Shown one piece after another: positions 41,290 through 52,255 of a stretch of DNA of 64,000 bases; the first letter of the stretch is position 1, and each line of letters opens with the position of its first letter. Source of the stretch: Lactuca virosa (taxonomy: Eukaryota; Streptophyta; Magnoliopsida; Asterales; Asteraceae); contig CAKMRJ010005523.1 in NCBI GenBank assembly GCA_928212115.1, positions 145,107,148-145,171,147 of the forward strand. Direction: 5' to 3'. A program made the translations under genes and the position numbers. The notes beneath the pieces are model-generated. The model was given only the letters and a program-made list of their open reading frames with translations. It ran no database searches and was not told where the DNA came from.

Positions 41290-42509
41290 CACACCTCTTC
41301 TTTTAAGTTGAGGTTTGTGAATTTTCTTTATTATATTTATTGTATACGCATGTGTTGGTGAAGAAATGGTCTCAACTGGAACTTCTTCAATTATTGGTCT
41401 TTCAGTAGAATGACGAGGTCCGTGAGCAGGCTTCTTTGTTCTTTTAAGAATGTACGTCTTCGAAGGCATGACCTCCTTAGAAATTTCCTTCTCTACATTC
41501 TCTTGAACAACTTTCGAAACTTCCTTCTCCACATGCTCAAGAACAGATTTTGGTTGATCAGTCTTCTTCGTTTTCTTGGAAGCTTTACCGGCCTTCGAAG
41601 ATCCTTCAGCCCCCTTTGACAATAGAACCCCAACTGTAACATTTGGGCTAACATATGTCAAATACTGAACTAAAACTGGGTTTGCAGGATTGATTCGTCT
41701 TAACATAGCGTCTGGAATTCGAGCAACATTAGGAAAAAGATCTGGATCATCAATAACCAGTTTTGAAGTCTGTAATGTCGAAAATCTGCCTTTGCATCCT
41801 CCGAGGGAACCAAAATCTCTTCCTTCTCATATACATCCCTAAGGATTAAACTCCAGTATCTTTCACAAGAGACTGTATTCGATAAATTTATGTGAGAGAT
41901 TCCTGTTCCAAACTCTTCCCACAGTTGAGTAATGTAATCAATATTTAAGTCATAGTACAACCCAACAATCGTAGCATAGACCTCCAATTTCGCCTTATCA
42001 AGCCCTGAACTACGACCAATCAAGCATCGTAGAAAAATACCAAAGAGAAAACTCCAGACACATGGAAAACCCGACTTAAGAAATTGACTTATCCCAGTAA
42101 GAGGTGGTTGTTGACCCATCTCAGTAAACATAAAAACAACCTGTTCATTTGTAACTTCATAGAATGAACCTGAGTATCGTTGCTTCATGATCTAAGCAAA
42201 CTGTCGCTTGGTGAGTTTTTGCAGTTTGTTGTTCGTCAGTTTGAAAGTGACGACCTGCGTCATTTTGTTGAAAACTGCTGTTGAACCGGAAAGTGATAAC
42301 CAGGTCATAGGAATAGAAAAGGTCGATGAGAAGACAACTGATAGTACAGAGTGATTTAAGGCAACAATCAGCATCTACAAGTGCTCCAGATATTGAGTAA
42401 CATCTGGCTGTAGATGAAGATTCGAGCTTTGAATCTTCATCAAGGGTTGAGAGGTTTCTTCATCATTGGTGTTGGTGGAAGGATCAACATTTGGGGTAGG
42501 TGCCTCCAT
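41290..42509 (-). pseudogene. ORF-X of Copia element B, N-terminal part (unknown function)
   Basis: The minus-strand ATG at 42509 opens MEAPTPNVDPSTNTNDEE, sitting in AACCCTAATAATG after a likely promoter. The frame continues with two in-frame TAG stops (42375-42377 and 42192-42194) to about 41700, then shifts by one and runs into the C insertion. Conserved-looking parts: a putative globular domain (LEVYATIVGLYYDLNIDYI, TQLWEEFGTG, SCERYWSLILRDVYEKEE; about 41840-42010) and a Lys-rich tail (KAGKASKKTKKTDQPK; LKRTKKPAHGPRH). Combined with 33382-36049 the ancestral product would be about 1,290 residues. No signal peptide or convincing transmembrane helix was seen. Function unknown; an envelope-like product, as described downstream of pol in Sireviruses, is an alternative. 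Confidence 0.72.
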
Positions 42510-42606
42510 TATTAGGGTTTGCAGAAGTTTGAAGACGATAAGCTTTGAAGAAAATTAGGGAATTTTGATGATTGATCGTAAAGTCTTCAAATAACACCAC
42601 TAATTG

Positions 42607-42616
42607 CCTTTTATAG
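42607..42616 (-). promoter_or_regulatory. TATA box of putative ORF-X promoter
   Basis: CTATAAAAGG on the minus strand, about 100 nt upstream of the ORF-X ATG (42509), leaving room for a 5' untranslated region of about 65-70 nt that is rich in CTTC and CAAAC motifs and free of upstream ATG. Confidence 0.6.
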
Positions 42617-42646
42617 TTGACATACAAATTGAATTTAAACCGGTAG

Positions 42647-42711
42647 CCAATCAGAATCTGCCACGTGTTGCATCGGTTATGGGACCGGTTGCCAAAAAAG
42701 TCGCCACGTCA
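42647..42711 (-). promoter_or_regulatory. CCAAT box, G-box and TGACGTGG element upstream of ORF-X
   Basis: Reading toward ORF-X: TGACGTGG (42704-42711, bZIP/TGA-type ACGT core), CACGTGGC (G-box core CACGTG at 42662-42667), then ATTGG (inverted CCAAT, 42647-42651), then TATA at 42607-42616. Order and spacing are those of an ordinary plant RNA polymerase II promoter. This is prediction from motifs only. Confidence 0.5.
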
Positions 42712-43870
42712 GAAAAAGTGATCAACACGATTTCCTAAAATCCCGTGAAAGACTCAACCGTCACATCCGTCAAACGTTTCGTTAATCCCAATGGGATAAG
42801 AACGGTCCTTTCCTTCGAACTATGGAACAAGAACACCGTAAGGTTTCGTCATCAAGCTAATACCAGACATTCGTTTTGAGGTTAATCTCATTCTCTCTTG
42901 GGATTGTAAAGCGAAATCATATGTCTGACTTTGCGAAATCAAGGTTTCGAATTGGTATTACCCAAAACCTCAAGGATTCCAGTACAAATGTATTCCAAAT
43001 AATAAATGGGAATCAAATTTAAAAAAATGTGCAATTAGTGATATCAAATTGAATTTTATATGAAAGCATTTGGATCCCAGGAAAAGATCTCTTCCTTCGA
43101 CATTAAGAGAGATGATGAACTGCTTGCGTGGTTTCCTGTGAAGTACAATCGAATACTCGTCAATGAGCATCGAATGGCCTCTTTTTGCTTAGGTTTTGAA
43201 GGTAGGCACAGTTTTTCTCAAAACCACAACTTAACATAAGTGTGAGTTGTTTGAACAAAATTACTTGGATGACTAGTGTAGTCAAGAACAAGTAGGGTTG
43301 TATAACTTTTGAAATAACAAGAATCGAGAAGGATATTCATACAGAAATCATATTCCAAAAAAAAATTAAGATTTGAATCTTGTTGGGCAAAAATGTCTTG
43401 GTTAGAGAATATTTTGTCAAGATCACACATGACGAAAGGAATAAGATTTTAAATATCAAAGAAGGGTACATAAACAAGTGTTTTGTTGTAATATTGAACA
43501 AGATGTTCACCGTCAATTTCTTAGAAGTTGGGATTGTTGGGTTTCACCATCATCACGAAAAAATGAATCAGAATCATAAACATAGACTGTTGCAATATCT
43601 ACATTGTGGTTGGTTTCTACCAGAGATGTCGAGGATATGCAGTGGTGTGTGTGATCGTGAAGAACATGTTGGTGAAAAAGGTTGGTTAATGAAACTCATT
43701 GTACCTCTGCGAAGTATATGGACAATGCAGACATCTCCGTACTCAAAATGAGAAGATAAAGGTAGCTCTTCGACTAATGTAAATATAGCCTGATTGGGAA
43801 GGAACACTAATAGTGAGAGATCCATTAAGGGTTTCGAACGCATAAAGTCTATGAGGCTTGAGGACAACAT
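42712..43870. other. Non-coding spacer between pol and ORF-X of element B
   Basis: No supported gene. Short frames at 42970-43170, 43380-43751 and 43574-43870 have no recognised product. The spacer lies between the end of pol (44481) and the ORF-X promoter. Confidence 0.5.
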
Positions 43871-43984
43871 ACAACAGCATGCTTCTAATGACTCCTAACT
43901 AGGGCAATAGTTCAAAAGAATACCTTTACAACAGCATGCTTCTAATGACTCCTAACTAGGGCAATAGTTCAAAAGAATACCTTT
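43871..43984 (+). repeat. 57-bp tandem duplication
   Basis: Two identical-looking units starting ACAACAGCATGCTTC at 43871 and 43928 in the pol/ORF-X spacer of element B. Confidence 0.95.
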
Positions 43985-44081
43985 TCCCTTTGAAGTGTGA
44001 TCAATTGAGAATTCGCCACCACAATATGTTGTTACAATGAGTCACAAGAGGTTAAACAGAATATGAAATAAAAACACAGGA

Positions 44082-44275
44082 AATCTTTTTGGAATTTTGT
44101 TTTCTAAAATTTAAAGACAAAAATAAGAAAATCTTTTTGGAATTTTTGTTTTTGAAAATTAAAGACAAAAATAAGAAAATCTTTTTGGAATTTTGTTTTT
44201 TTTTGAAAATTAAAGACAAAAGTAAGAAAATCTTTTTGGAAATTTTGTTTTATAAAACTAGAATCAAAAAACAAA
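44082..44275 (+). repeat. About 49-bp tandem repeat, nearly four units
   Basis: Units of the form AATCTTTTTGGAATTTTG followed by TTTTGAAAATTAAAGACAAA and AATAAGAA begin near 44084, 44131, 44180 and 44230. They lie between the pol stop (44481) and ORF-X. The plus-strand open frame 44089-44331 is only this repeat read through. Confidence 0.85.
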
Positions 44276-44480
44276 GAAATAAAGTATTACCAGAGACTTT
44301 CGATGTAAGAAGTAGCAACTCCCAGAAGTAGTGTACACCGAACAGGTTTTCTTCCCATAAAGCGCAGTGAGGTTAGAACCATTCAGAGGGATTTCGAAAG
44401 TGAACATAGTCGAACATGAACCATGAATAGTAACCTCTGAATGCTTCATTAGCACGTCAATCTCATCGAAATATTTTCAT

Positions 44481-46509
44481 TCAAGACGAACCAGGAACAG
44501 AGCTTGCGTCAATCATTCCCAAACCATGCAAAATCTGTAAAAATGATTTCTCATCTAAAGGTTTTGTAATTATGTCAGCAAGTTGATCCGTCATTTTTAC
44601 AAAATGAACCTCTATGTTACCAACTTCGACTTGATCCTTGATAAAGTGATAGCGAAGAGCTATGTGTTTAGTCTTTGAATGTTGGATTGGATTATGGCAG
44701 ATGTGAATAACACTTTGTGAGTCACAATATAAGGGGATATTATTCATATTGATTGCATAATCATGAAGTTGGCTTTGAATCCAGATAACTTGAGAAGTGC
44801 AAGCTGCAACATCCACATACTCTACTTCTGCTGTGGAAATCGAAACACAAGTTTGTTTCTTCGATTGCCAGCTTACAAGCTTCCCATCCAACAACTGACA
44901 TCCACCGGTTGTGCTTTTGCGATCCAGTTGACATCCACTAAGTAATGCGTCTGAAAAATCTTGAACAAGGAACCCTATCTTCGAAGGATACCAAAGACCC
45001 AACGAAACAATTCCTTTAAAGTAGCGAAAGATGTTATTTACAGTAGTAAGATGGGGTTCTCGTGGGTTCGATTGATACCTAGCACAGTTACACACAACAA
45101 ACATGATATCATGTCGACTCGTAGTTAAATATAAAAGTGAACCTATCATGCTTTGATATGTGGTAAGGTCCATAGCTTGCTTGTCCAACGAAGGATTCAA
45201 GCGTGTTCTAACTGCCATCAGTACTTTCAGCTTTGTGTTATTCGTCATTCCAAATCTCTCTAGCAGGTTGCGTGTGTATTTTTCTTTATTTATGAAGATA
45301 CCTTCCCTGCTCTGACACATATTTAAACATAAAAAATTATTTATTTTTCCCATCTTCCTCATTTCAAACTTACTTTTCATTAAATCTTCAAATTCCTTCG
45401 AAAACAAAGGGTCAGTTGAACCAAAAATTATATCATCGACATAAATTTGAACAAGCATCAGGTGATCCCCAACTTTCTTTTGAAATAAGGTGGGATCAAC
45501 TGATCCTTGTTTAAATTTAGCGAGTTTCAAAAAATTGGTTAAGGTTGCATACCAGGCACGAGGTGCTTGTTTCAACCTATAAACTTCCTTATCAAGTACA
45601 TAACAATAGTTCGGATACTTATCGTTGACGAAACCAGGTGGATGTTCGGCATGGACTGTTTCCTCTAATTCTCCGTTTAGGAAGGCACATTTGACGTCCA
45701 TTTGATATACGTCGAAATCTTTATGTGCTGCATAGGCAAAAAATATTCGAACAACCTCGAGTCTTGCAACAGGGGCAAAGGTTTCCTCATAATCTATTCC
45801 TTCTTGTTGAGAATAACCTTTAACAACTAATCTTGCCTTGTTGTGAATCACATTACCCTCTTTATCAGTTTTATTTTTAAAAATCCATTTCAACCCAATT
45901 AATGAAACATCGTTTGGTTGAGGAATTAACCTCCAAAACTTTGTTACGTTCAAATTCAGCCAGTTCAGATTGCATTGCAACAACCTAATGTGAGTGTTCT
46001 AATGCAACCTTTACTGTTTTGGGTTCAAGTTTCGATATAAACACATTGAACATACAATATTCCTGGTGAACATTCAGTGCATCATTCTTAGCTCGAATTT
46101 GTGCTCGCTTCATGACTCCAACATGTGGATCACCAAGAACTTGTTCCTTAGGATGACTTCGTGTCCATTTATCGAATGATGGATATGCAGGATCAAAATC
46201 CAAAGGTGCATCTTCGAAAGTTTCATCCGCTTCAGAGCCTTCACCTGCATTCGACACATTATCATCAATATCATGAAATTTGTTAGTTTGATCATTTAAG
46301 TCATTAGTAATTGATCTATTTAGCTCCCCCTTAACTAATGGATTCGAATTAAGATGCTCCCCCTCGACCTCTTCATTGTTTTGTCCATGCTCCCCCTCGA
46401 ACTGATATGAACTACGATCATGCTCCCCCACAACAATTGAATTGTTAGTTTGATTATGTGATCTTAAACTCAAGTGCTCCCCCCTCCATTGGATCACCCG
46501 TCGAAACCG
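44481..46509 (-). pseudogene. pol: Element B pol, C-terminal half: reverse transcriptase and RNase H (Copia)
   Basis: Ty1/Copia reverse transcriptase and RNase H read on the minus strand. Open from 45983 to the stop at 44481 (about 500 residues): VSLIGLKWIFKNK, ARLVVKGYSQQEGIDYEETF, MDVKCAFLNGELEE, an intact active-site box QIYVDDIIFGS (about 45430-45460), then RNase H with SGCQLDRKSTTGG, STAEVEYVDVAAC, LYCDSQSVI and SKTKHIALRYHF. The upstream piece 45985-46497 carries the acidic linker, an 11-residue repeat array beginning GEH, and DPAYPSFDKWTRSHP. A TAG and a one-base frameshift at about 45955-45990 separate the pieces. Integrase preceding RT defines Copia. The solo LTR D enters directly upstream at 46510-46514. 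Confidence 0.92.
46323..46482 (-). repeat. 33-nt repeat array of GGGGGAGC polypurine motifs within pol
   Basis: Plus-strand GCTCCCCC occurs at 46323, 46356, 46389 and 46422, spaced exactly 33 nt (11 codons), with a fifth at 46475. On the coding strand each is GGGGGAGC. The core GGGGGAG is shared with the element's 3' polypurine tract (AAGGGGGAGAT). In protein this gives repeats starting GEH/GEL. Confidence 0.9.
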
Positions 46510-46514
46510 GTATG

Positions 46515-48366
46515 TGTAACGCCCGCAGATTCGGGCTAGTTAATTTAGAGACAATAAGTGTTAAAAAAATGACTTTTTGATAGAATATTATTTAGGATAA
46601 ATAATCTTAACCAAAGTTATAGTATATGTCACAAGAATTTCGTACATATAAAGAACGCTGAAATCCGACTTAAAACGAAGAAGTTATGACCCGTCGAAGT
46701 TTTGCGACAAAACCGACACGGCGCAACGTATTGTAAAATGTGAATTTTTGACGAAATACTTTTTAACCTTAGCGATCTAAACTAAATTCATAGTATATGT
46801 TAAACCGGGAGCGTGCATATAGAGAACGTCCAAATCTGACTTCGTTTGAGGAAGTTATGATTTTTCTAAGATTTTGCATAATAGTATACAACCCGAAAAT
46901 CGAATTTTAGAGCGATCGATTTTTAGCCGACACAACCTAAATGAGAATTGAATATCTCATTAATAGGAGCTCAACGATATAAATACAGTCGAAAACGGAC
47001 ATCGGATGACAAAGTTATGAATTGTTAACGGACTTTAACTGTCTAAGCCTGTTAAAATATAACTTTAAAAATAAAGTCAAAATTAGCCGACGGAGTCTAA
47101 ACCAAAGTTGTGGATCCCGTCGATACCTACGCGTAGATATAAAGAACGTCAAAAACAGATCTCGTATGCGAAGGTTACGGATTTTAGAAGATAATTAGTT
47201 TTTGGATTAACCAACGAGTGACACGTGGCGCGATCTGATCCACTGCTTCATCCCCACGCCTTGCCACCAGATGGTGATACCTGACCACATTACGCCCAAC
47301 ATAATGCTGGAGTACGCCCAGTGTACGGACCTCTTCAGCCTATAAATAGAAGGCACAAATCACTCCATTTCTCACACCATTCTAACCCATTCTCTCCCAA
47401 ACACTCCCAAACCATCTAAGCCTTTCCCTAGCACTTCCTAAGTGTTAGAAGCGAGTCCTAGAGCGCCAGAAGGCCCCGAGAAGAAGAGCTTTTGGCTCAT
47501 AAGTTATGCCCACGTGGAGCCCGGTTCTTCGCTAAAACCCCCAGTAAGTGAGTTATGCTTACCATGCTTTAAGTATAACTTATATTTAAGTTCATTATCG
47601 TTATTATGAACCTATAAACAAGATTTCTCAGTGATTCTAAGTCTTTATACTGTTTGATCTGCTTACGGGATGATGTCTAGGATGTGATTTAGTGAGGTGT
47701 ATAAAGTGGGATTTACAAACAATATACTTCGTATACCAAACGGACCCTACCTCCGATATGATCCTACCTGGTTGTTCCTTACTTGATAGATCTTGAAGTA
47801 AACTTTGAGTTAATAATGAATCTGGACTAATAATTAGTCGCAATAATAAACTAAAACTTAGTGATAATGATACTAGGTTTTGTCAAAGGAAAAGATAGTT
47901 GCTAGAAGCGAAGCGCTGTCTGAGTTTCAAGTCGTCACTTTAACAAGTGAGTGCATAGTCCCTTTCATGAACATGATTTTAATACAAGTATTAATTAAAG
48001 TATTAAATATATGTTTATGTGTGAAATATTTGATATTGCCTGAAATAGGTGTTAAGAGCATATCTGACAATATATGATGATTTAGGATACATAGTAAACC
48101 TAAATTAATTAAGAGGAATATTGGGTAGTATCTTCATTGATCTGAGAGTATGGATTATATATAGTCATTCGTCCCTAGTCCGAGAGTATGGAGTGGGCAT
48201 AGTCATTTGTCATTGATCCGAGAGCATGGATTAGACATACCTGATCTGGGACTATGGATTAGGTAAAGTTGTTAATTTTGGATCCGAGAGTATGGATCGT
48301 GTCGTTGTGAGGATTGAAGGGGTGGGGTAAAAATTGATTATATGAGGTGAAATTATATATTGCTAG

Positions 48367-48409
<43 letters not shown>

Positions 48410-48772
48410 AACATTGTGGGATTGAAATCCCTATGTACTCACCAGGTTTCCCAACCTGACCCACTCAGTTTATTGTATCACAGGTATTGATGCGAAGATA
48501 CATTACACTGAGAGATTAACAGAGTATTAGGCCGCTAGTTTAATTACTGTAAGGCTTGTAATATTTCGTTATGCTTATGTTTATGTAATGATGATGACAT
48601 CCCAATGTTTTAATATAAATAAAATACATTTCTTCGGAAATGATTTGATAACATCTTTATCATGTTTTCTGGGAGCAAATTTCGCAATATTATTCTTCAA
48701 AAAGGATACTCTGATTTTAAAATAAGCATAAAAAAATCGGTCTTTTATGGCCGTGAAAATGGGGATGTCACA
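46515..48772 (+). mobile_element. Solo LTR D (2,258 bp), element A family, inside element B pol
   Basis: It starts TGTAACGCCCGCAG and ends GGGGATGTCACA. The flanks are GTATG (46510-46514) and ATATG (48773-48777), a 5-bp duplication with one mismatch. It is the reverse orientation of the element A LTRs (27902-33006 etc.) and has a plus-strand TATA (TATAAATAG, 47341-47349) and a short TA run at 48372-48404. It separates the integrase and RT parts of B. No genes inside; frames at 47637-47843, 47880-48077 and 48581-48820 are LTR sequence. Confidence 0.92.
47341..47349 (+). promoter_or_regulatory. TATA box of solo LTR D
   Basis: TATAAATAG about 830 bp into the LTR, followed by a C-rich stretch (CTCCATTTCTCACACC at about 47364) that could hold the transcription start. 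Confidence 0.55.
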
Positions 48773-50337
48773 ATATGCATTCGACATGCACTTGTGAAGT
48801 TGAAGTCGAATGAGAATCATCTTCTTCTCTGGTAACCGTCAAATCATCTGAATGTTTTGATGCTTCCGGAATACGATTGCCATCAGCATGATTTTCAGCA
48901 TCAATAGCTCTATCTGTAATACCAAAAATCAAGTCAAAATCAATATCAAAAGAATTCAAAGCTTTTGACTCGTCATTCTTTTCAGATAGAATTGGCTTTT
49001 GTGCGAAAGTCTGTTCGACACGTTTGACGTGATGGTCATCGAAAGTAAGATTGAATGTTTCCTTAATCATTATTGTTCTCTTATTCAACAGCTGATATGC
49101 AACAGAATTGTGCGAGTATCCCAAAAAAATTCCTTTATCAGCTTTTGACTGGAATTTAGAAAGATTATCTTTGAGATTCATGATAAAGCATCTGCTTCCA
49201 AAAACATGAAAGAATTTAACATTAGGATTTAGATTGTTAATGATCTCATAAGGGGTGATGTTAAAACGACGATAGATGAAAGAACGATTTTTTGTGAAAC
49301 ACGCCGTCAAAACAACTTTAGCCCAAAGGTATTGAGGCAGGTTCGCATATGTCAACATGTTTCTTGCTGTTTCGCATAGAGAGCGATTCCTCCTCTCGAC
49401 AACACCATTTTGTTGCGGTGTGTAAGGAGATGAAAAGTTATGCGAAATCCCTAATCCAGCCAAGAACGAATCAAAAGTTTGATTCTTGAATTATGAACCA
49501 TTATCAATTTTGATTCTTCTAACTTTCTTCCTTAGACTCAATTCGATGCTTTTTGATGAATTCTATCATCACCTGAGTCGTTTCAGACTTTTGACGAAGA
49601 AAGAAAATCCAAGTGAACCTTGAAAAATCATCAACAATGACCAATGTGTACTTCTTCTTATTGAGAGTCTCAACAGTCGAAGGTCCACATAGTTCAATAT
49701 GAAGAAGTTCCAGAGGTTCGATAATTTTTGAGTCGCTAACTATTGGATGACCTTGTCGATGTTGCTTTCCATATTCACAAGCAGCAAACAACGAATCGTT
49801 ATCAAACTTTAAAACATGTAATCCACGAACAAGATCTTGTATAACCATCTTGTTAAGATTCTTGAAATTCAGATGAGAGAGTCGACGATGCCACAACCAG
49901 CTAAGGTTTGATGAAGCTTTCGACAGTAAACATACTGAGGGTACACCAACTATAGGCTTCATGTCGATTTTGAACATGTCTCCTTTTCTTTTTGACTTAA
50001 GAAGAACTTCCTTCGTTTCTTTGTTTGCGATGACACTTCCTTCTTCATCGAAGACAACTTGATTACCAGTGCCCACAACAAGTTTCGAAACACTTATCAA
50101 GTTGTGTTGTAAGCCTTCGACATATGCCACTCTATTCACAGTAAACTTCCCGTTCGTTACCTTGCCATAACCTTTCACTTTTCATTTTTGATTGTTGCCA
50201 AACTTCACAACTCCTTCATTATCTAACTTTCGATAGTCTCGCAGATTTACCTTTCGCCCAGTCATGTGACGAGAGCAACCACTATCAATATACCAATGCT
50301 CATCGTATTGCTCGTCACATAGTACATGTAATCATTC
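48773..50337 (-). pseudogene. pol: Element B pol, N-terminal half: protease and integrase (Copia)
   Basis: Minus strand. The Copia protease signature YIDSGCSRHMTGRK is at about 50252-50295, just after an in-frame break. The frame from 50178 carries the GAG-pre-integrase and integrase zinc-binding region (LWHRRLSHLNFKNLNKMV, about 49840-49895, then a Cys pair in which one position reads CEYGK), followed by the start of the integrase core (VIVDDFSRFTWIFFL, about 49580-49640). After a stop near 49519 the frame 49463-48768 continues with HNFSSPYTPQQNGVVERRNR (integrase core Glu region), FGSRCFIMN and KADKGIFLGYS, ending at the solo LTR D insertion. Confidence 0.9.
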
Positions 50338-52255
50338 AGAAGAATTTAGGTCCCCAAGGCTTTTTGGGTCCTTGGATATAAGTTTGAAATGCATTGTGAA
50401 ATGATGAACCTAGTACCCAACTTCGAACCTTTGACTTTAAACTTTCAAGTAAGTCAAATTCGACAGATTTGGGCATTGAAATGTAATTATTCAAAGGTTT
50501 AGGTTCAACACTAATTTTCCCTTTTCCATCTATATTTCATTGTCCTTCAACTTTTATCTTGGGAATTTCTTTCCACTTTTTCACTGAGGGATTCGACTCC
50601 TGAGAAGAAGAACTACCATTCATCGAATCGTTTAAGTAGCTATCGTAAGCCCACTTTATTTGTTCTTGAGAGTACTTTCCCGACAGATATGGTTTCCCTT
50701 TTTCTTCGAGCCAATGATTGATGTTTTGCACATCATTTCTTCCTATCGTAAACGAAGCCTTCACTTTCTGCTTCGACTCGGGATTTGGAAATTGTGGTTT
50801 TGTTGGCTTAAACGGTTCATTCTTCTTCCCTTTTACTTCTAATTTTTCAAAACTTCATTTTGGAAAAGATGGTTTTGAAGAATTTTGAAACCGATTTTGA
50901 TATTGATTATTATAACCAACAACATTTCGATTGAAAACCTTTTGTCCTTGTTGGAAAAATATTTGACCATTAGCTTGATAGAAATTTGTTTGTTCATTAT
51001 TTTGAACAACATTTTTTTGAATTATGTTTTGAGCAAACCTTTCATTTTCACGATTTGGGCCAAAATTCATTGGACGTTGGTTTTGAACAAAAAATTTATT
51101 TCCTTGTTTTTGTGCATTTTGAGGTCGAACTTGTTTTTGAACATTAGTTTGACCTTTTGGAATATCATTTTGTTTTTGAGGTGGCTTGGTGTGAACAAAC
51201 GTCTTATTTTGAGAACATGTCTTAACTTGTTTAGTTGATTTTTTCTTAATAACTTTTTGTTTTTGAAAAGCCTTGATATTTTTCCAATAAACTTTGTTTC
51301 GTGCTTTTGAAGTTGAAATACCTTCTTCTTTTGCAACTTTTTGAATATTTTCATTGAAAACTTGTGATTTTTTCTTTGGTTATTTCGAAACATTTTCTTT
51401 GGTTTGATAAGCAACTTTTGATTTTTCATATTTTACTTCCCAAACACGTTTTGATTTCTGTCTTTGAAAAGTTGCTGAGTTTTTGTTCAGACCATTTTCA
51501 ACTTTTCTTTGGTTCGAAAAGAAACCTTATTTTGTCACAACTTTATTGTCTTCTTCAAAAAGTTTGTTGATTTCGGGATTCACCTTGTCACCATTTCCAG
51601 AAGTGACGAATACTTGATTTGGAAATACAACCTCATCAGTGTATTTGAATGACAGATAGACGACTGAATTTGATTCAAGATAATGAGGGCCTTTGTCTTT
51701 CAATAATTTTTCGAACTCCTTTGTTTCTTCAAAGACATGTTCGACAACAACTCGTAAATAATTGTTTCATTCGAAACATCATCTTCACCGCTTTCACTAT
51801 CACAATCTTCAACAACAACATGATCATAATCATAAACTTCAATGTAGAGAGTTGACCAGTTTTTACCTTTGCCATTGAATCATGAAAAATTTATTTGCCT
51901 TTAGCTATCGAATTGACATTAATGACATATAATTGAGAACAATCAACAGTTTCCTCTTCCTCAATTTCACTGTTATTATCAAAATCATCTTCGATATCAG
52001 CAAAATTTTGTTGAGAGTCTAATGTCGAATTCTCAATCATGTTCAAAATTTTTACTTGTTCATTTTTAGTGAGAGTTAACAATATACAGTAAATCATCAG
52101 CATTCAAACATTCATCAATTTTGACTATTCCGTAAGCATATGAATCATTAGGCATTTTATCAAATTCAGAGATTTTCTTCTCGCAATCATAAGAAGTAAC
52201 ATCAACATTCTCTTTCATATGCTAAAAACGGTAATAATTTCTTATGTTGTTCCTT
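50338..52255 (-). pseudogene. Element B gag-protease linker, degraded
   Basis: Low-complexity coding remnants on the minus strand, broken by several frameshifts. They include an acidic segment (DIEDDFDNNSEIEEEETVD, about 51935-51995), a Lys/Phe/Gln-rich stretch (51067-51429), an Asn/Gln-rich stretch (QNVVQNNEQTNFYQANGQ type, 50855-51070) and a Ser-rich segment (50537-50764). Such long, weakly conserved linkers lie between gag and protease in this kind of Copia element. No enzymatic motif. Confidence 0.6.

Noticed and set aside
44089..44331. Plus-strand frame of the KIKDKNKKIFLEF repeat type
   Set aside because: It is the tandem repeat of about 49 bp in the element B spacer and is antisense to all genes of the element.
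50885..51238. 117-residue plus-strand frame with hydrophobic stretches resembling a membrane protein
   Set aside because: Antisense to the Asn/Gln/Lys-rich gag-protease linker of element B; the hydrophobic composition follows from AT-rich codons read backwards.
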